DNA from: Staphylococcus condimenti
GTDB taxonomy: Bacteria > Bacillota > Bacilli > Staphylococcales > Staphylococcaceae
NCBI RefSeq assembly: GCF_001618885.1
Contig: NZ_CP015114.1
Coordinates: 1,302,001 to 1,366,000, forward strand
DNA: 64,000 bases
Reading direction: 5' to 3'
Shown: positions 9,307-22,257 of the stretch, one piece after another
Layout: each line of letters starts with the position of its first letter
Numbering within the stretch: position 1 is the stretch's first letter
Translations under genes and position numbers: made by a program
Notes under the pieces: model-generated
The model's input: the letters and a program-made list of their open reading frames with translations, nothing else
The model's database searches: none
What the model was told of the DNA's origin: nothing

Positions 9307-10494
9307 TTATTGTTGGATTTCAGTAACAACGCCTGATCCTACAGTACGTCCACCTTCACGGATAGAGAAACGAGTACCGTCTTCGATAGCGATTGGAGAA
9401 ATCAATTCAACAGTCATTTCTACGTTATCGCCAGGCATAACCATTTCAGTACCTTCTGGTAAGTTAACAACACCAGTTACGTCAGTAGTACGGAAGTAGA
9501 ATTGTGGGCGGTAGTTAGTGAAGAATGGAGTATGACGTCCACCTTCATCTTTAGATAAAACATAAACATCAGCTTTAAATTTAGTGTGTGGAGTAATAGA
9601 ACCAGGAGCTGCTAATACTTGTCCACGTTGTACGTCTTCACGTGCAACACCACGTAATAAAGCACCAATGTTGTCACCAGCTTCAGCGTAGTCTAATAAT
9701 TTACGGAACATTTCTACACCTGTAACTGTTGTTTTCATGCTTTCTTCAGTGATACCGATGATTTCAACTTCTTCACCGACTTTGATTTGACCACGTTCAA
9801 CACGGCCTGTAGCTACAGTACCACGACCAGTGATTGAGAATACGTCCTCAACTGGCATCATGAATGGTTTATCAGAGTCACGTTCTGGAGTTGGAATGTA
9901 GTCATCAACTGCTTGCATTAAGTCTAAGATTTTTTGTTCGTATTCAGCATCGCCTTCTAAAGCTTTCAATGCAGAACCAACGATTACTGGTACATCGTCA
10001 CCAGGGAAGTCGTATTCAGATAATAAGTCACGAACTTCCATTTCAACTAATTCTAATAATTCTTCATCGTCAACCATGTCAGCTTTGTTTAAGAATACAA
10101 CTAAAGCTGGCACACCAACGTTACGTGATAACAAGATGTGTTCACGAGTTTGTGGCATTGGACCATCTGCAGCAGATACTACTAAGATACCGCCGTCCAT
10201 TTGAGCAGCACCAGTGATCATGTTTTTAACATAGTCAGCGTGTCCTGGGCAGTCAACGTGAGCATAGTGACGTTTGTCAGTTTGATACTCGATGTGTGAA
10301 GTATTGATTGTAATACCACGTTCTTTTTCTTCTGGAGCGTTGTCAATCATGTCGTATGATTGTGCTACAGTGTCACCATTTTTTGCTAATACAGTTGCAA
10401 TTGCAGCTGTTAAAGTTGTTTTACCATGGTCAACGTGACCGATAGTACCAATATTGGCATGTTCTTTTGAGCGATCGAATTTTTCTTTAGCCAT
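9307..10494 (-). CDS. tuf: Translation elongation factor Tu
   Basis: A 395-residue GTPase that delivers aminoacyl-tRNA to the ribosomal A site. G1 GHVDHGKTT at residues 19-27, switch [10 protein letters not shown], and G4 NKADMVD are all present, followed by the two beta-barrel domains. Length is exactly that of bacterial EF-Tu. Last gene of the str operon, separated from fusA by a 188-base gap with several hairpins and ended by a strong terminator. Confidence 0.99.
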   Translation of the reverse strand: MAKEKFDRSKEHANIGTIGHVDHGKTTLTAAIATVLAKNGDTVAQSYDMIDNAPEEKERGITINTSHIEYQTDKRHYAHVDCPGHADYVKNMITGAAQMDGGILVVSAADGPMPQTREHILLSRNVGVPALVVFLNKADMVDDEELLELVEMEVRDLLSEYDFPGDDVPVIVGSALKALEGDAEYEQKILDLMQAVDDYIPTPERDSDKPFMMPVEDVFSITGRGTVATGRVERGQIKVGEEVEIIGITEESMKTTVTGVEMFRKLLDYAEAGDNIGALLRGVAREDVQRGQVLAAPGSITPHTKFKADVYVLSKDEGGRHTPFFTNYRPQFYFRTTDVTGVVNLPEGTEMVMPGDNVEMTVELISPIAIEDGTRFSIREGGRTVGSGVVTEIQQ

Positions 10495-10537
10495 TATGAA
10501 ATCTCTCCTCTTCTTAATAAAAAGTTATTTAATTTAT

Positions 10538-10568
10538 CTCTCATGATAGTTTCTCACCATCATGAGAG
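10538..10568 (-). other. Stem-loop in the fusA-tuf spacer
   Basis: A ten-pair perfect stem CTCTCATGAT / ATCATGAGAG lies 44-74 bases upstream of the tuf start codon and is not followed by a T run, so it is not an obvious terminator. The same spacer also holds an ACCAAG/CTTTGGT hairpin near 10645 and an AAAGGA/TCCTTT hairpin near 10590. Candidate mRNA stabiliser or processing site for tuf. Confidence 0.5.
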
Positions 10569-10682
10569 CTTTATTTTTGAGTTGTTTAAAGGACTAATTC
10601 CTTTATAAAGCATTTGCATGAAAAAATCAATTCAGGAACCCTACCAAAGATTTCTTGGTTGTGATCCTAAAGATGAATTTAA

Positions 10683-12764
10683 TTATTCACCTTTATTTTT
10701 CTTGATGATGTCTTCTGCAATTGACTTAGGTACTTCTTCATAGTGATCGAAGTACATAGTGTAAGTTCCGCGACCTTGAGTGTTAGAACGTAATGAAGTT
10801 GCGTAACCGAACATTTCTGAAAGTGGTACGAATGCACGAACCATTTGAGCGTTACCGCGAGCTTCCATACCATCTACGCGTCCACGACGAGATGTTACGT
10901 CACCCATGATGTCACCCATGTATTCTTCAGGCATTAAGATTTCAACTTTCATCATTGGTTCTAAGATTACTGGATCTGCAACTTTAGCAGCTTCTTTAAG
11001 TGCTAATGAAGCAGCGATTTTGAAGGCCATTTCAGATGAATCGACATCATGGTAAGAACCATCGTAAAGCTTAGCTTTAACGTCGATTAATGGATAACCA
11101 GCTACTACACCGTTTTCCATAGCATCTTTAAGACCAGCTTCAACTGATGGAATGTATTCACGAGGAACTACACCACCGACGATAGCGTTTTCGAATTCGA
11201 AACCTGCGCCGACTTCGTTCGGAGTGAATTCAATATGAACATCACCATATTGACCACGACCACCAGATTGACGAGAGAATTTACCTTGAACTTTAGCTGG
11301 TGTTTTGAATGTTTCACGGTATGAAACCATTGGTGCACCAACGTTAGCTTCAACGTTAAATTCTTTTTTCATACGGTCTACAAGGATATCTAAGTGAAGC
11401 TCACCCATACCACCGATGATAACTTGTCCAGTTTCTTCATCAGTATGTGCATGGAATGTTGGGTCTTCTTCTTGTAGTTTAACTAAAGCTTGAGTCATTT
11501 TATCTTGGTCAGCTTTAGATTTTGGTTCTACTGATAAGTGAATAACAGGTTCTGGGAATTCCATTGATTCCAAGATAATGTCATTTTTCTCACCACATAA
11601 AGTGTCACCAGTACCAGTTTCTTTAAGACCTACCGCAGCAGCGATATCTCCTGAGTAAACTGTGCTGATTTCTTTACGAGTGTTTGCGTGCATTTGTAAT
11701 AAACGACCTACACGTTCACGTTTGTCTTTAGTAGAGTTTTTAACGTATGAACCTGAATTTAAAGTACCAGAGTACACACGGAAGAATGTTAATTTACCAA
11801 CATATGGGTCAGTCATAACTTTAAATGCTAATGCAGCGAAATCTGCATCATCATCAGGTGGTGCGATAACTTCTTCATCAGGGTTATCAGCATGATGACC
11901 AACGATTGCTTTAACATCTAATGGTGAAGGCAAGTAGTCAATTACTGCGTCTAACATTAATTGAACACCTTTGTTTTTGAATGCAGTACCGCAAAGTACA
12001 GGATAGAATTCAATATCCAAAGTAGCTTGACGGATTGCTGCTTTTAATTCATCAACAGTGATTTCTTCACCTTCAAGATATTTTTCCATTAAGTCTTCAT
12101 TAGCTTCAGCAACAGCTTCGATCAATGATTCGCGAGCTTCTGCTGCTTTGTCTTTGTAGTCATCTGGAATTTCAATTTCAACAACTTCTTCACCGAAGTC
12201 GCCGTTATATTGATAGCATTTCATTGTTACTAAATCAATGATTGCTTCAAATTCGTCTTCTGCACCGATTGGTAATTGAATCGGTTGTGCATTCGCTTGT
12301 AAACGGTCATGTAAAGTGCTTACTGAATATTCGAAGTTAGCACCTAATTTGTCCATTTTGTTAACGAATACGATACGTGGAACGCCATAAGTTGTAGCCT
12401 GACGCCAAACTGTTTCAGTTTGTGGTTCAACACCTGATTGAGCATCAAGTACTGTTACAGCACCATCAAGTACACGTAAAGAACGTTCAACTTCTACAGT
12501 GAAGTCTACGTGTCCTGGTGTATCGATGATGTTTACACGATAATCATGCCATTGTGCAGTTGTAGCTGCAGATGTGATTGTGATACCACGGTCTTGTTCT
12601 TGTTCCATCCAGTCCATTTGTGAAGCCCCTTCGTGAGTTTCACCAATTTTATGGATACGGCCAGTATAGTACAAGATACGTTCAGTAGTCGTAGTTTTAC
12701 CAGCGTCAATGTGAGCCATGATACCAATGTTACGAGTTTTTTCCAAAGAAAAGTCTCTAGCCAT
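10683..12764 (-). CDS. fusA: Translation elongation factor G
   Basis: A 693-residue translocase GTPase. G1 AHIDAGKTT, switch [10 protein letters not shown], and G4 NKMDKLG are present, followed by domains II-V of normal length. I placed the start at ATG 12764 ([10 protein letters not shown]), nine bases after AAGGAGA; longer in-frame openings upstream have no ribosome binding site and do not match the family N-terminus. Third gene of the str operon, 113 bases after rpsG. Target of fusidic acid; resistance residues were not scored. Confidence 0.98.
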   Translation of the reverse strand: MARDFSLEKTRNIGIMAHIDAGKTTTTERILYYTGRIHKIGETHEGASQMDWMEQEQDRGITITSAATTAQWHDYRVNIIDTPGHVDFTVEVERSLRVLDGAVTVLDAQSGVEPQTETVWRQATTYGVPRIVFVNKMDKLGANFEYSVSTLHDRLQANAQPIQLPIGAEDEFEAIIDLVTMKCYQYNGDFGEEVVEIEIPDDYKDKAAEARESLIEAVAEANEDLMEKYLEGEEITVDELKAAIRQATLDIEFYPVLCGTAFKNKGVQLMLDAVIDYLPSPLDVKAIVGHHADNPDEEVIAPPDDDADFAALAFKVMTDPYVGKLTFFRVYSGTLNSGSYVKNSTKDKRERVGRLLQMHANTRKEISTVYSGDIAAAVGLKETGTGDTLCGEKNDIILESMEFPEPVIHLSVEPKSKADQDKMTQALVKLQEEDPTFHAHTDEETGQVIIGGMGELHLDILVDRMKKEFNVEANVGAPMVSYRETFKTPAKVQGKFSRQSGGRGQYGDVHIEFTPNEVGAGFEFENAIVGGVVPREYIPSVEAGLKDAMENGVVAGYPLIDVKAKLYDGSYHDVDSSEMAFKIAASLALKEAAKVADPVILEPMMKVEILMPEEYMGDIMGDVTSRRGRVDGMEARGNAQMVRAFVPLSEMFGYATSLRSNTQGRGTYTMYFDHYEEVPKSIAEDIIKKNKGE

Positions 12765-12877
12765 TGTATTGTTTCTCCTTCCAGTAATTACTGAGTAAAT
12801 ACTTTGATATGGCGATGCCCTAAGCAAGCCTTTGGATGTATACCAAATGGAACAAGCTCAGGGTTAAACCGTTAATC

Positions 12878-13348
12878 TTACCAGCGATAGTGTGCGAATG
12901 CTTTGTTAGCTTCAGCCATTTTATGAGTGTCTTCACGTTTCTTAACTGCGCCACCTGTATTGTTAGCTGCATCTAAGATTTCGTTAGCTAAACGTTCTTC
13001 CATAGTTTTTTCACCACGAAGACGTGAATAGTTAACTAACCAACGTAAACCTAAAGTAGTACGACGTTCTGGACGAACTTCTACTGGTACTTGGTAGTTA
13101 GAGCCACCTACACGGCGAGCTTTAACTTCTAATACTGGCATAATGTTGTTGATAGCTTCTTCGAAAACTTCGATTGCATCACGACCGCTGCGTTCTTGAA
13201 CGATGTCGAATGCTGAATAAAGAATTCTTTGAGCTGTTCCGCGTTTACCATCTAACATGATTTTGTTAATCAATTTAGTCACTAACTTAGAGTTGTGAAT
13301 TGGATCTGGTAAAACGTCTCTTTTTGGTACTGATCCTTTACGAGGCAT
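12878..13348 (-). CDS. rpsG: Ribosomal protein S7
   Basis: A 156-residue primary 16S-binding protein of the 30S head. It begins [16 protein letters not shown], carries the S7 signature through [19 protein letters not shown], and ends [15 protein letters not shown], all typical. It lies 70 bases downstream of rpsL in the str operon and has an AGGGAGG-type ribosome binding site. Confidence 0.99.
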   Translation of the reverse strand: MPRKGSVPKRDVLPDPIHNSKLVTKLINKIMLDGKRGTAQRILYSAFDIVQERSGRDAIEVFEEAINNIMPVLEVKARRVGGSNYQVPVEVRPERRTTLGLRWLVNYSRLRGEKTMEERLANEILDAANNTGGAVKKREDTHKMAEANKAFAHYRW

Positions 13349-13418
13349 AATCAGAGTCCTCCCTTCATATTATAGTATAATTTCACAATTTATCTCGAAA
13401 ATTTACGCAATCTTAAAC

Positions 13419-13832
13419 TTATTTTTTAGGACGTTTTGTACCGTATAATGAACGGCTTTGCATACGACCTTCAACACCTGAAGTATCAAGTGCACCACGA
13501 ACGATATGGTAACGCACACCAGGTAAGTCTTTTACACGACCTCCACGTACAAGTACAACACTGTGCTCTTGTAAGTTATGACCGATACCAGGGATATATG
13601 CGTTAATTTCGATGTTGTTTGACAAACGAACACGAGCATATTTACGCAATGCTGAGTTAGGTTTTTTAGGTGTCATTGTACCAACACGAGTACATACGCC
13701 ACGTTTTTGTGGTGAGTTCAAGTCAGTAAATTGTTTTTTCATACTATTGAAACCTTTGTTCAAAGCAGGTGAATCTGATTTCTTCGCTTTGCTTTTTCTA
13801 GGTTTGCGCACTAATTGGTTAATAGTTGGCAT
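13419..13832 (-). CDS. rpsL: Ribosomal protein S12
   Basis: A 137-residue decoding-centre protein. The streptomycin-relevant segments read [14 protein letters not shown] and [13 protein letters not shown], both wild-type in appearance, so no rpsL-type streptomycin resistance is suggested. Strong AGGAGAGGAGG ribosome binding site. Second gene of the str transcript after the L7Ae-like gene. Confidence 0.99.
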   Translation of the reverse strand: MPTINQLVRKPRKSKAKKSDSPALNKGFNSMKKQFTDLNSPQKRGVCTRVGTMTPKKPNSALRKYARVRLSNNIEINAYIPGIGHNLQEHSVVLVRGGRVKDLPGVRYHIVRGALDTSGVEGRMQSRSLYGTKRPKK

Positions 13833-13902
13833 TTAAGATGTCCTCCTCTCCTGTTTTATAATCCCACACATCCAGGTGGTTCATTTTTAGAGTAAATAAA
13901 AT

Positions 13903-13924
13903 TTAGTAAGCATACACTTACTAA
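13903..13924. other. Hairpin between the L7Ae-like gene and rpsL
   Basis: TTAGTAAG, a six-base loop, CTTACTAA: eight perfect pairs just after the L7Ae-like stop codon, without a T run. It may modulate read-through or mRNA processing before rpsL. Confidence 0.45.
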
Positions 13925-13927
13925 TTC

Positions 13928-14182
13928 TCATTTCAATAGAGCAACGATAGCTGCGTCTACGTTTATACCTGCATATTCTCCTAAAGCCTTCTTGCTTTCG
14001 AAAAAAGAAACAGGCGTTTCACTATGATTGATCTTACTTAATACGTCTGAAAGCAAATAAACTTCAACGTCTTGAGCAATAATCAATGATGTAACTTGGT
14101 TTTTATTGAGTGCTTTAAGCGTCTCTCTCAAACCAACAACACTATGGTGTTTGTTAAAGCGTGCAACTTTTTCATTAGACAT
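13928..14182 (-). CDS. Ribosomal L7Ae-family K-turn-binding protein (YbxF type)
   Basis: An 84-residue single-domain RNA-binding protein of the L7Ae/L30e family, which binds kink-turn RNA. Begins [20 protein letters not shown] and carries the core [17 protein letters not shown]. It precedes rpsL as in Bacillus and other staphylococci. Its precise role is not settled. Ribosome binding site TTTGGAGG. A strong promoter (14222-14250) lies just upstream, so this is the first gene of the str transcript. Confidence 0.93.
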   Translation of the reverse strand: MSNEKVARFNKHHSVVGLRETLKALNKNQVTSLIIAQDVEVYLLSDVLSKINHSETPVSFFESKKALGEYAGINVDAAIVALLK

Positions 14183-14221
14183 TGACTATCCTCCAAAGCT
14201 TTGCTTGCATCAACCTTAACT

Positions 14222-14250
14222 ATAATAACACTTATCATAGCGTTCGTCAA
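14222..14250 (-). promoter_or_regulatory. Promoter of the str operon (L7Ae-like gene, rpsL, rpsG, fusA, tuf)
   Basis: Minus-strand -35 TTGACG (14245-14250), 17-base spacer, -10 TATTAT (14222-14227), about 40 bases before the start codon at 14182. Confidence 0.8.
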
Positions 14251-14382
14251 CACTATTGTTATCATATTGCTCACTTTTCTTATATTAACAAATCTGTGCC
14301 GCAAGTCAACTTTTTCTATTATTTTTTGCTCTTAATTTTAGTATGCAAAAGTAGACCTAATGATTGCTGATTTGTTTTTACT

Positions 14383-14706
14383 CTATTCTTCTTTATCTAA
14401 TTTGATTCCTTTTTCCTTGCTTTCTTTTTCTTCATATAAAACGAGTTGTTCTTTATCAAATTCATAATTGAATTTTAAAGATTCGCCATCTTCTTCAAAA
14501 GTAATTGCTTTTTTATCTGTATCGATTTTCCCTTTGATTTCTACTGGTGCTCCAAAAGGTTCTACAATAAGACGCGCTGTTTTTTTCTCGTCATTTGCAA
14601 CCAAAGTTACATGTTCCTTTTTATTTACGTATTTGCCGTCTACTTTATTGCCACATGCTGCTAATAGTATAACAAGCAACAGACTTAATCCTAACAGTTT
14701 TCTCAT
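14383..14706 (-). CDS. Small secreted lipoprotein, unknown function
   Basis: A 107-residue protein with a type II signal peptide: [18 protein letters not shown], lipobox LAAC with Cys18 as the lipidated residue. The mature part is short, charged and beta-strand-like (VDGKYVNKKEHVTLVANDEKK). I do not recognise a family. It lies alone between the rpoC terminator and the str promoter, same strand, with a GGGGG ribosome binding site. A -35/-10 pair (TTGTTT, 17 bases, TATCAT) is possible upstream. I recall no gene here in S. aureus, so it may be a lineage-specific insertion. Confidence 0.85.
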   Translation of the reverse strand: MRKLLGLSLLLVILLAACGNKVDGKYVNKKEHVTLVANDEKKTARLIVEPFGAPVEIKGKIDTDKKAITFEEDGESLKFNYEFDKEQLVLYEEKESKEKGIKLDKEE

Positions 14707-14813
14707 GATGCTGCCCCCTGGTGAATATTTTACTATTACATAAAAAGATTACACAATAATGATATATTAATATTCAGTTTAAAACAATATTAAATAGTGA
14801 TTTTTGTTTTGAT

Positions 14814-14858
14814 AAAAAAAGCCAATGCATGCTTCTCAAATAGAGAAGCAGCATTGGC
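14814..14858 (-). terminator. Strong terminator after rpoC
   Basis: Long near-perfect hairpin (GCCAATGC-TGCTTCTC / GAGAAGCA-GCATTGGC) followed on the minus strand by seven T. It ends the rpoBC transcript 28 bases past the rpoC stop and so isolates the lipoprotein gene and the str operon. Confidence 0.93.
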
Positions 14859-14885
14859 TTAATCTAACAAAATCTATTTATCGTT

Positions 14886-17800
14886 TTATTGTTGCGGTGC
14901 ATCAGATGCAGCAATTTCTTCAATTGCTTCTTCAACCATTGGATCGACATGTTTATCGTATTTAGCATCGCTATAACGTCTCATGCCTGTACCAGCAGGA
15001 ATTAATTTACCGATAATAACATTTTCTTTAAGTCCTAGTAAGTCGTCACGTTTACCTTTGATTGCAGCATCTGTAAGAACACGAGTTGTTTCTTGGAATG
15101 ATGCAGCAGACAAGAAGCTTTCTGTTTCAAGAGACGCTTTAGTAATACCAAGCAATACTGGTTTAGCAGTTGCTGGACGTTTACGCTCTTTAAATGCTTC
15201 ACGGTTCGCATCTGTAAAGTTGTGGATGTCCACAAGTGAACCTGGTAATAATTTAGTGTCACCAGCTTCGATAATACGAACTTTACGTAACATTTGACGT
15301 ACCATTACCTCAACGTGTTTATCATCGATTTCAACACCTTGCATACGGTAAACTTTTTGAACTTCTTTAAGCAAGTAGCTTTCTGTTGCATTTAAGCCGG
15401 CTACTGATAAATAGTTCTTAGGTTCGATTGAACCTTCAGTTAAGACTTCACCACGTTCAACATGTTGTCCTTTTTCAACTTTCAAGCGTGAAGTACCTGA
15501 AGCAAGATAAGATCTTGTTTCATTTGCACCTTTAATCACGATTTCTTGTTGACGGTCTTTCGCAAGTTTAATATCTTCAACAGTACCTTCAATGTCAGTA
15601 ATTACTGCTTGACCTTTAGGGTTACGTGCTTCGAAGATCTCTTGGATACGTGGAAGACCTTGTGTAATATCGCTTCCGGCTACCCCACCTGTATGGAATG
15701 TACGCATTGTAAGCTGTGTACCAGGTTCACCGATTGATTGTGCAGCAATTGTACCAACTGCTTCACCAACTTCAACTTTTTCACCAGTTGCAAGGTTTTT
15801 ACCATAACATTTTTCACAAACACCGTGACGTGTGTTACATGTAAATGCTGAACGGATATACATTTGCTCAATACCAGCATCTGTAATACGTTTTGCAATT
15901 TCTGGTGTGATTAATTGGTCTGGTTCAACTAATACTTCATTTGTTTCAGGGTGACGTACAGTTTCTTTAGAATAACGTCCTTCAATACGTTCAATGAACG
16001 GTTCGATCATTTCTGTACCTTCTTTGATATCAGAAACAAGCAAGCCACGGTCAGTTCCGCAATCTTCTTCACGAACAATAACGTCTTGAGCAACGTCAAC
16101 CAAACGACGTGTAAGGTAACCTGAATCGGCAGTTTTAAGTGCTGTATCGGCAAGTCCTTTACGCGCACCGTGAGTAGAGATAAAGTATTCTAATACCGTT
16201 AAACCTTCACGGAATGAAGATGTGATCGGCATTTCGATAATTTTACCTGATGGTGCAGCCATTAAGCCACGCATACCGGCTAACTGAGTAAAGTTAGATG
16301 CGTTACCACGGGCACCAGAATCACTCATCATGAAGATTGGGTTAGTTTTATCTAGGGATTTCATCAATCTGCTTTGAATTTCATCCTTAGCATCTGTCCA
16401 AATTTCAATGACAGCATTGTAACGTTCATCTTCAGTGATTAAACCACGATTATATTGTTTTTGAACACGTTCAACTAATTTTTCATGTTCATCTAAAATT
16501 TCTTGTTTATCTGGTAATACGATGATGTCAGATACACCAACTGTAATACCAGCTTTAGAAGAATATTTGAAACCTAAGTCTTTCATACGGTCAAGCATCA
16601 TAGAAGTATCTGTAATGCTAAAGCGGTTAAAGACTTCTGCGATAATATTTCCTAAGAATTTTTTGTTGAATGGTTCTACTAATTCTTGTTCAGCAAAGTA
16701 CTCTTTCAAGCCGCCTTCTCCAAGTTCAGTAGCACTTACGAAATATTTATCAGGTGTTTTATCTTCTAAGTTTGATTGTGTTGGTTCGTTAATATAAGCA
16801 AATGAATCTGGAATGATTTCATTGAAAATTACTTTACCAACTGAAGTTGTAAGAATTTTATTGTTTTGTTCTGCAGTAAATGTCGGATTGTTTAATGAAC
16901 CAGCATGAAGTCCGATACGAGTGTGTAAGTGTACATATCCGTTTTGATATGCTTTTAAGACTTCATTTGTGTTATTAAAGATTGCTCCAGTATTCACTGC
17001 TTCTTTACGCTCTAAAGTAAGGTAATAGTTACCTAATACCATATCTTGTGATGGTGTAACTACTGGTTTACCATCTTTAGGGTTCAAGATGTTTTGAGCT
17101 GCAAGCATTAACATACGCGCTTCTGCTTGTGCTTCTTTAGATAAAGGTACGTGTACCGCCATTTGGTCACCATCAAAGTCAGCGTTATATGCTGTTGTTA
17201 CCAATGGGTGTAAACGGATGGCACGGCCTTCAACCAATGTTGGTTCGAAAGCTTGGATACCTAATCTATGCAATGTAGGCGCACGGTTCAATAGAACTGG
17301 GTGTTCTTTGATAACATCTTCTAAAACATCCCATACTTCATCTTCCATACGTTCAATTTTACTTTTTGCATTTTTAATATTTGTTGCAATTTCGCGTTGA
17401 ACTAATTCTTTCATAACGAAAGGTTTGAATAATTCTAATGCCATTTCTTTAGGCAGACCACATTGATACATTTTCAAGCTTGGTCCTACTGCGATAACTG
17501 AACGACCAGAATAGTCAACACGTTTACCTAATAAGTTTTGACGGAAACGTCCTTGTTTACCTTTCAACATATGTGAAAGTGATTTTAATGGACGGTTACC
17601 TGGGCCAGTAACGGGACGACCGCGACGACCGTTATCGATTAAAGCATCTACTGCTTCTTGCAACATACGTTTTTCGTTTTGAACAATAATGCCAGGAGCA
17701 CCTAAGTCCAATAAACGTTTCAAACGGTTGTTACGGTTGATAACACGACGATATAAGTCATTCAAGTCACTTGTTGCGAAACGTCCGCCGTCTAATTGAA

Positions 17801-18524
17801 CCATTGGACGGATTTCTGGAGGAATAATTGGAAGTACATCCAAGATCATCCATGAAGGATCATTGCCTGAGTTTCTGAATGATTCAACTACTTCTAAACG
17901 TTTAATTGCACGTGTCAATCTTTGACCAGTAGCTGATTCTAACTCAGTACGCAATTCTTTCAATTCTTCATCTAAATCGATTTCTGATAGTAAATCTTTG
18001 ATACCTTCAGCACCCATTTTAGCGACGAATTGACCAGGGTATTTATCATAGTATTCTCTGTATTCTGCTTCAGAAAGCAATGATTTTTTCTCAAGTCCTG
18101 TTGGGCCTGGATCTACAACCACATAAGAAGCAAAATAAATAACTTCTTCTAATGATCTAGGAGACATATCTAATAATAGTCCCATACGACTTGGAATGCC
18201 TTTGAAGTACCAAATGTGTGATACAGGAGCTGCAAGTTCAATATGCCCCATTCTTTCACGACGTACTTTAGATTTAGTTACTTCAACTCCACAACGGTCA
18301 CAAACCATGCCTTTATAACGAACACGTTTATATTTACCGCAACTACATTCCCAATCTTTTGTAGGTCCGAAAATTCTTTCACAGAACAAACCATCTTTTT
18401 CAGGTTTTAAAGTACGATAGTTGATAGTTTCAGGTTTCTTAACCTCACCATATGACCAAGAACGAATCTTTTCAGGTGAAGCAAGGCCGATTTTCATATA
18501 ATGGAAATTATTTACATCAATCAA
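14886..18524 (-). CDS. rpoC: DNA-directed RNA polymerase beta-prime subunit
   Basis: 1212 residues. The active-site motif [12 protein letters not shown] (three Mg-binding Asp), the N-terminal zinc ribbon ([13 protein letters not shown]...CDRCG) and the second zinc site near [15 protein letters not shown] are intact. I chose the TTG at 18524: a perfect AAGGAGGT lies eight bases upstream, and the protein then starts (M)[15 protein letters not shown] as in other staphylococci; a TTG at 18542 overlaps that ribosome binding site. Co-transcribed with rpoB (181-base gap, no clear structure seen) and ended by a strong hairpin. Confidence 0.98.
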   Translation of the reverse strand: MIDVNNFHYMKIGLASPEKIRSWSYGEVKKPETINYRTLKPEKDGLFCERIFGPTKDWECSCGKYKRVRYKGMVCDRCGVEVTKSKVRRERMGHIELAAPVSHIWYFKGIPSRMGLLLDMSPRSLEEVIYFASYVVVDPGPTGLEKKSLLSEAEYREYYDKYPGQFVAKMGAEGIKDLLSEIDLDEELKELRTELESATGQRLTRAIKRLEVVESFRNSGNDPSWMILDVLPIIPPEIRPMVQLDGGRFATSDLNDLYRRVINRNNRLKRLLDLGAPGIIVQNEKRMLQEAVDALIDNGRRGRPVTGPGNRPLKSLSHMLKGKQGRFRQNLLGKRVDYSGRSVIAVGPSLKMYQCGLPKEMALELFKPFVMKELVQREIATNIKNAKSKIERMEDEVWDVLEDVIKEHPVLLNRAPTLHRLGIQAFEPTLVEGRAIRLHPLVTTAYNADFDGDQMAVHVPLSKEAQAEARMLMLAAQNILNPKDGKPVVTPSQDMVLGNYYLTLERKEAVNTGAIFNNTNEVLKAYQNGYVHLHTRIGLHAGSLNNPTFTAEQNNKILTTSVGKVIFNEIIPDSFAYINEPTQSNLEDKTPDKYFVSATELGEGGLKEYFAEQELVEPFNKKFLGNIIAEVFNRFSITDTSMMLDRMKDLGFKYSSKAGITVGVSDIIVLPDKQEILDEHEKLVERVQKQYNRGLITEDERYNAVIEIWTDAKDEIQSRLMKSLDKTNPIFMMSDSGARGNASNFTQLAGMRGLMAAPSGKIIEMPITSSFREGLTVLEYFISTHGARKGLADTALKTADSGYLTRRLVDVAQDVIVREEDCGTDRGLLVSDIKEGTEMIEPFIERIEGRYSKETVRHPETNEVLVEPDQLITPEIAKRITDAGIEQMYIRSAFTCNTRHGVCEKCYGKNLATGEKVEVGEAVGTIAAQSIGEPGTQLTMRTFHTGGVAGSDITQGLPRIQEIFEARNPKGQAVITDIEGTVEDIKLAKDRQQEIVIKGANETRSYLASGTSRLKVEKGQHVERGEVLTEGSIEPKNYLSVAGLNATESYLLKEVQKVYRMQGVEIDDKHVEVMVRQMLRKVRIIEAGDTKLLPGSLVDIHNFTDANREAFKERKRPATAKPVLLGITKASLETESFLSAASFQETTRVLTDAAIKGKRDDLLGLKENVIIGKLIPAGTGMRRYSDAKYDKHVDPMVEEAIEEIAASDAPQQ

Positions 18525-18705
18525 GGAGCCTACCTCCTTCAATTTAGATTAGCTGTGCTATTTGATTGATAAATGATCAATAAAATGAAAAATATTCAAG
18601 GTGCATATAGACAATGTTTGGATTCCCAGTGACATTGCCTAATGCTGACCTTTCATATTCGTCTCATTTTTAATTACGCTATTTGCTTATTGAACATTGC
18701 ATGAA

Positions 18706-21700
18706 TTAGTCAGTAGTTTCCTTTTGTGATTCAGGAATTGAAGATTGTTGGATGTTGACTTTGTGTTCATTTACATCATCTTCATCAACATCTGCCATTT
18801 CAATTTCTTTATCATCTTCATCCATGACTTTAACATCAAGACCTAAACTTTGTAATTCTTTCATCAATACTCGGAATGATTCAGGAACACTTGGTTTAGA
18901 GATGTTTTCACCTTTAACGATCGCTTCATATGTTTTTACACGACCTACAGTATCATCGGATTTATAAGTTAGGATTTCTTGTAATGTGTACGCAGCACCA
19001 TATGCTTCAAGTGCCCATACCTCCATCTCACCGAAACGTTGTCCACCGAATTGAGCTTTACCACCCAATGGTTGTTGTGTAACAAGTGAGTAAGGACCAG
19101 TTGAACGCGCATGTAATTTGTCATCAACCATGTGCGCAAGTTTCAACATGTACATTACGCCGACTGAAATACGGTTATCGAATGGTTCACCTGTACGTCC
19201 ATCATATAATACAGTTTTACCATCTCTTGCCATACCAGCTTCTTCAATTGTAGACCATACATCGTCATCGTTAGCACCATCAAATACTGGTGAAGCAACG
19301 TGGATGCCTAAGTTTTTAGCAGCCATACCTAAATGCAACTCAAGTACTTGTCCGATGTTCATACGTGATGGTACACCAAGTGGGTTCAACATGATATCAA
19401 TTGGTGTTCCGTCTGGTAAATAAGGCATATCTTCTTCAGGAACAATCTTAGAGATAACCCCTTTGTTACCATGACGACCACACATTTTATCCCCAACGTG
19501 GATTTTACGTTTTTGAACAATGTAAACACGTACTAATTGGTTTACACCAGGAGATAATGAATCATCGCCGTCTTCACGGTTGAATACTTTAACATCTAGA
19601 ACGATTCCGCCTGCACCATGAGGTACACGTAATGAAGTATCGCGAACTTCACGTGCTTTTTCACCAAAGATAGCATGTAATAATCTTTCTTCAGCAGTTA
19701 ATTCAGTTACACCTTTAGGTGTTACTTTACCAACTAAGATGTCACCATCTTTTACTTCAGCACCAACGTATACAATTCCGCGTTCGTCTAAATTTTTAAG
19801 TGCACTTTCTGCAACGTTAGGAATATCACGAGTGATTTCTTCAGGTCCAAGTTTAGTATCACGCGCTTCAGATTCATATTCTTCGATATGGATTGAAGTA
19901 TAAACGTCATCTTTAACAAGGCGTTCGCTCATGATTACAGCATCTTCATAGTTATAACCGTCCCAAGTCATAAATCCTACAACTACGTTACGGCCTAATG
20001 CCATTTCACCAAGTTCCATTGAAGGACCATCTGCTAAGATTTCTCCTTGGCTTACAATGTCGCCATCTTTTACGATAGGACGTTGGTTGTAACAAGTACC
20101 AGAGTTAGAACGTTTGAATTTAGCTAATCTGTACGTATCTAATTCACCATCATATTGTTGTCCATCTTCTTCAATAATACGACGAACTTTAATTTCGTTT
20201 GATTCAACATGTTCTACACGACCAAAATGTTTATTGATAACTGCAGCACCTGAGTCGCGAGCAGTTGCATGTTCCATACCTGTTCCAACAAATGGAGATT
20301 CTGGATTCATCAATGGTACTGCTTGACGTTGCATGTTCGCACCCATTAATGCACGGTTAGAGTCATCGTTTTCTAAGAATGGGATACATGCTGTCGCAGC
20401 TGATACTACTTGTTTTGGTGATACGTCCATGTAGTCCATTTTTTCTCTATCCATCATTGTGTTGTTACCGCGGAAACGACAAACAACTTCTTCACTGATG
20501 AAGTGTCCTTCATCATCTAAGCGAGAGTTTGCTTGGGCTACAACATAGCTGTCTTCTTCATCAGCTGTTAGATAGTCAATTTGGTCAGTGACAGTATTAG
20601 TTTCAAGGTCAACTTTACGGTATGGTGTTTCAATAAAACCGAATTCGTTCACACGTGCATAACTAGATAATGAGTTGATCAAACCGATGTTTGGACCCTC
20701 AGGAGTTTCGATTGGACACATACGGCCATAGTGAGAATAGTGAACGTCACGTACTTCCATTTGAGCACGTTCACGAGTTAAACCACCAGGCCCTAATGCA
20801 GATAAACGACGTTTATGTGTCAACTCTGCTAATGGGTTCGCTTGGTCCATGAATTGAGACAATTGAGAGCTTCCGAAAAACTCTTTAATTGAAGCAATAA
20901 CCGGACGGATATTGATAAGTTGTTGCGGTGTGATAGAGTCAGTATCTTGAATTGACATTCTTTCACGTACAACACGTTCCATTCTTGATAAACCGATTCT
21001 GAATTGGTTTTGAAGCAATTCGCCTACTGAACGTAAACGACGGTTACCTAAATGGTCAATATCATCAGTTTGTCCGATACCATGTAACAAGTTGAAGAAA
21101 TATGACATAGAAGCCACGATATCTGCTGGAGTAATGCATTTAACTTCAGAGTCAGGGAAAGCATTACCGATAACAGTTGTTGTTCTGCCTTCTTCATCAT
21201 TTGGTACATAAACTTTAATAGATTGAATTTCCACTGGTTCATTTACAATGCTGCCATCTAATTCATCTACTTCGATGTTCGCATTAGACTCTAATACGTC
21301 CATGATTTCGTCTAATTTACGACGGTCTAATACAGTACCTTCATCAGCAACAATTTCACCAGTATCACTATTAACAATCGGTTCAGCCAATTTTTGGTTG
21401 AATAAACGATGTTTTAAATGAAGTTTTTTGTTCATTTTGTAACGACCTACGCTCGCTAAATCATAACGTTTTGGATCGAAGAAACGAGAGTAGAGCAAGC
21501 TTTTTGCGTTTTCTACTGTAGGTGGTTCGCCAGGGCGTAAACGTTCATAAATTTCTAATAATGCTTGTTCAGTATTTTCAGTACTATCTTTTTCAAGCGT
21601 ATTACGTAAGTACTCATTGTCACCTAATAAATCAATAATTGATTGGTCAGATGAATAACCAAGTGCACGAAGTAATACAGTTAACGGCAATTTTCTAGTT

Positions 21701-22257
21701 CTATCAATACGTACATAAACGATGTCTTTTGCATCAGTTTCAAATTCTAACCAAGCACCACGGTTAGGAATTACAGTCGCATCATAGTTTTCACGGCCGT
21801 TTTTATCTATTTTTTCATTGAAATATACGGATGGAGAACGAACTAATTGTGAAACGATAACACGTTCAGCACCATTAATTACGAAAGTACCAGTGTCAGT
21901 CATTAATGGGAAATCACCCATAAATACTTCTTGGTCTTTCACTTCTCCTGTTTCTTTGTTAATAAGACGCACTTTGACACGAAGAGGTGCAGCATAAGTT
22001 GCGTCACGGTTCTTAGATTCCTCTAAATCATATTTTGGTTCACCTAATCTGTAATCAACAAATTCTAAAGATAGGTTTCCTGTGAAATCTTCAATTGGAG
22101 AAATATCTCGGAACATTTCAAGTAATCCTTCTTTTAAGAACCAGTCATACGATTTCGTTTGAATTTCGATAAGGTTTGGTAACTCTAAAACCTCAGAAAT
22201 TCTCGCGTAATTTCTACGTTTACGATGTCTTCCATATTGGACAAATTTACCTGCCAA
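18706..22257 (-). CDS. rpoB: DNA-directed RNA polymerase beta subunit
   Basis: 1183 residues, the usual staphylococcal length. It starts at a TTG codon ([17 protein letters not shown]) nine bases after GAGGGG. The rifampicin region [20 protein letters not shown] through [10 protein letters not shown] has wild-type residues, so the strain looks rifampicin-susceptible by rpoB. Catalytic [10 protein letters not shown] is present. It has its own promoter just upstream (22446-22474), directly after the methyltransferase gene. Confidence 0.98.
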   Translation of the reverse strand: MAGKFVQYGRHRKRRNYARISEVLELPNLIEIQTKSYDWFLKEGLLEMFRDISPIEDFTGNLSLEFVDYRLGEPKYDLEESKNRDATYAAPLRVKVRLINKETGEVKDQEVFMGDFPLMTDTGTFVINGAERVIVSQLVRSPSVYFNEKIDKNGRENYDATVIPNRGAWLEFETDAKDIVYVRIDRTRKLPLTVLLRALGYSSDQSIIDLLGDNEYLRNTLEKDSTENTEQALLEIYERLRPGEPPTVENAKSLLYSRFFDPKRYDLASVGRYKMNKKLHLKHRLFNQKLAEPIVNSDTGEIVADEGTVLDRRKLDEIMDVLESNANIEVDELDGSIVNEPVEIQSIKVYVPNDEEGRTTTVIGNAFPDSEVKCITPADIVASMSYFFNLLHGIGQTDDIDHLGNRRLRSVGELLQNQFRIGLSRMERVVRERMSIQDTDSITPQQLINIRPVIASIKEFFGSSQLSQFMDQANPLAELTHKRRLSALGPGGLTRERAQMEVRDVHYSHYGRMCPIETPEGPNIGLINSLSSYARVNEFGFIETPYRKVDLETNTVTDQIDYLTADEEDSYVVAQANSRLDDEGHFISEEVVCRFRGNNTMMDREKMDYMDVSPKQVVSAATACIPFLENDDSNRALMGANMQRQAVPLMNPESPFVGTGMEHATARDSGAAVINKHFGRVEHVESNEIKVRRIIEEDGQQYDGELDTYRLAKFKRSNSGTCYNQRPIVKDGDIVSQGEILADGPSMELGEMALGRNVVVGFMTWDGYNYEDAVIMSERLVKDDVYTSIHIEEYESEARDTKLGPEEITRDIPNVAESALKNLDERGIVYVGAEVKDGDILVGKVTPKGVTELTAEERLLHAIFGEKAREVRDTSLRVPHGAGGIVLDVKVFNREDGDDSLSPGVNQLVRVYIVQKRKIHVGDKMCGRHGNKGVISKIVPEEDMPYLPDGTPIDIMLNPLGVPSRMNIGQVLELHLGMAAKNLGIHVASPVFDGANDDDVWSTIEEAGMARDGKTVLYDGRTGEPFDNRISVGVMYMLKLAHMVDDKLHARSTGPYSLVTQQPLGGKAQFGGQRFGEMEVWALEAYGAAYTLQEILTYKSDDTVGRVKTYEAIVKGENISKPSVPESFRVLMKELQSLGLDVKVMDEDDKEIEMADVDEDDVNEHKVNIQQSSIPESQKETTD

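Noticed and set aside
10679..10873. Possible extra short gene at the end of fusA
   Set aside because: It is a shifted frame of the fusA C-terminus and has no start signal of its own.
15680..15898. Alternative minus-strand frame inside rpoC
   Set aside because: Out-of-frame shadow of a fully conserved protein.
19500..21000. Rifampicin resistance in rpoB
   Set aside because: The resistance-determining segment has wild-type residues throughout.
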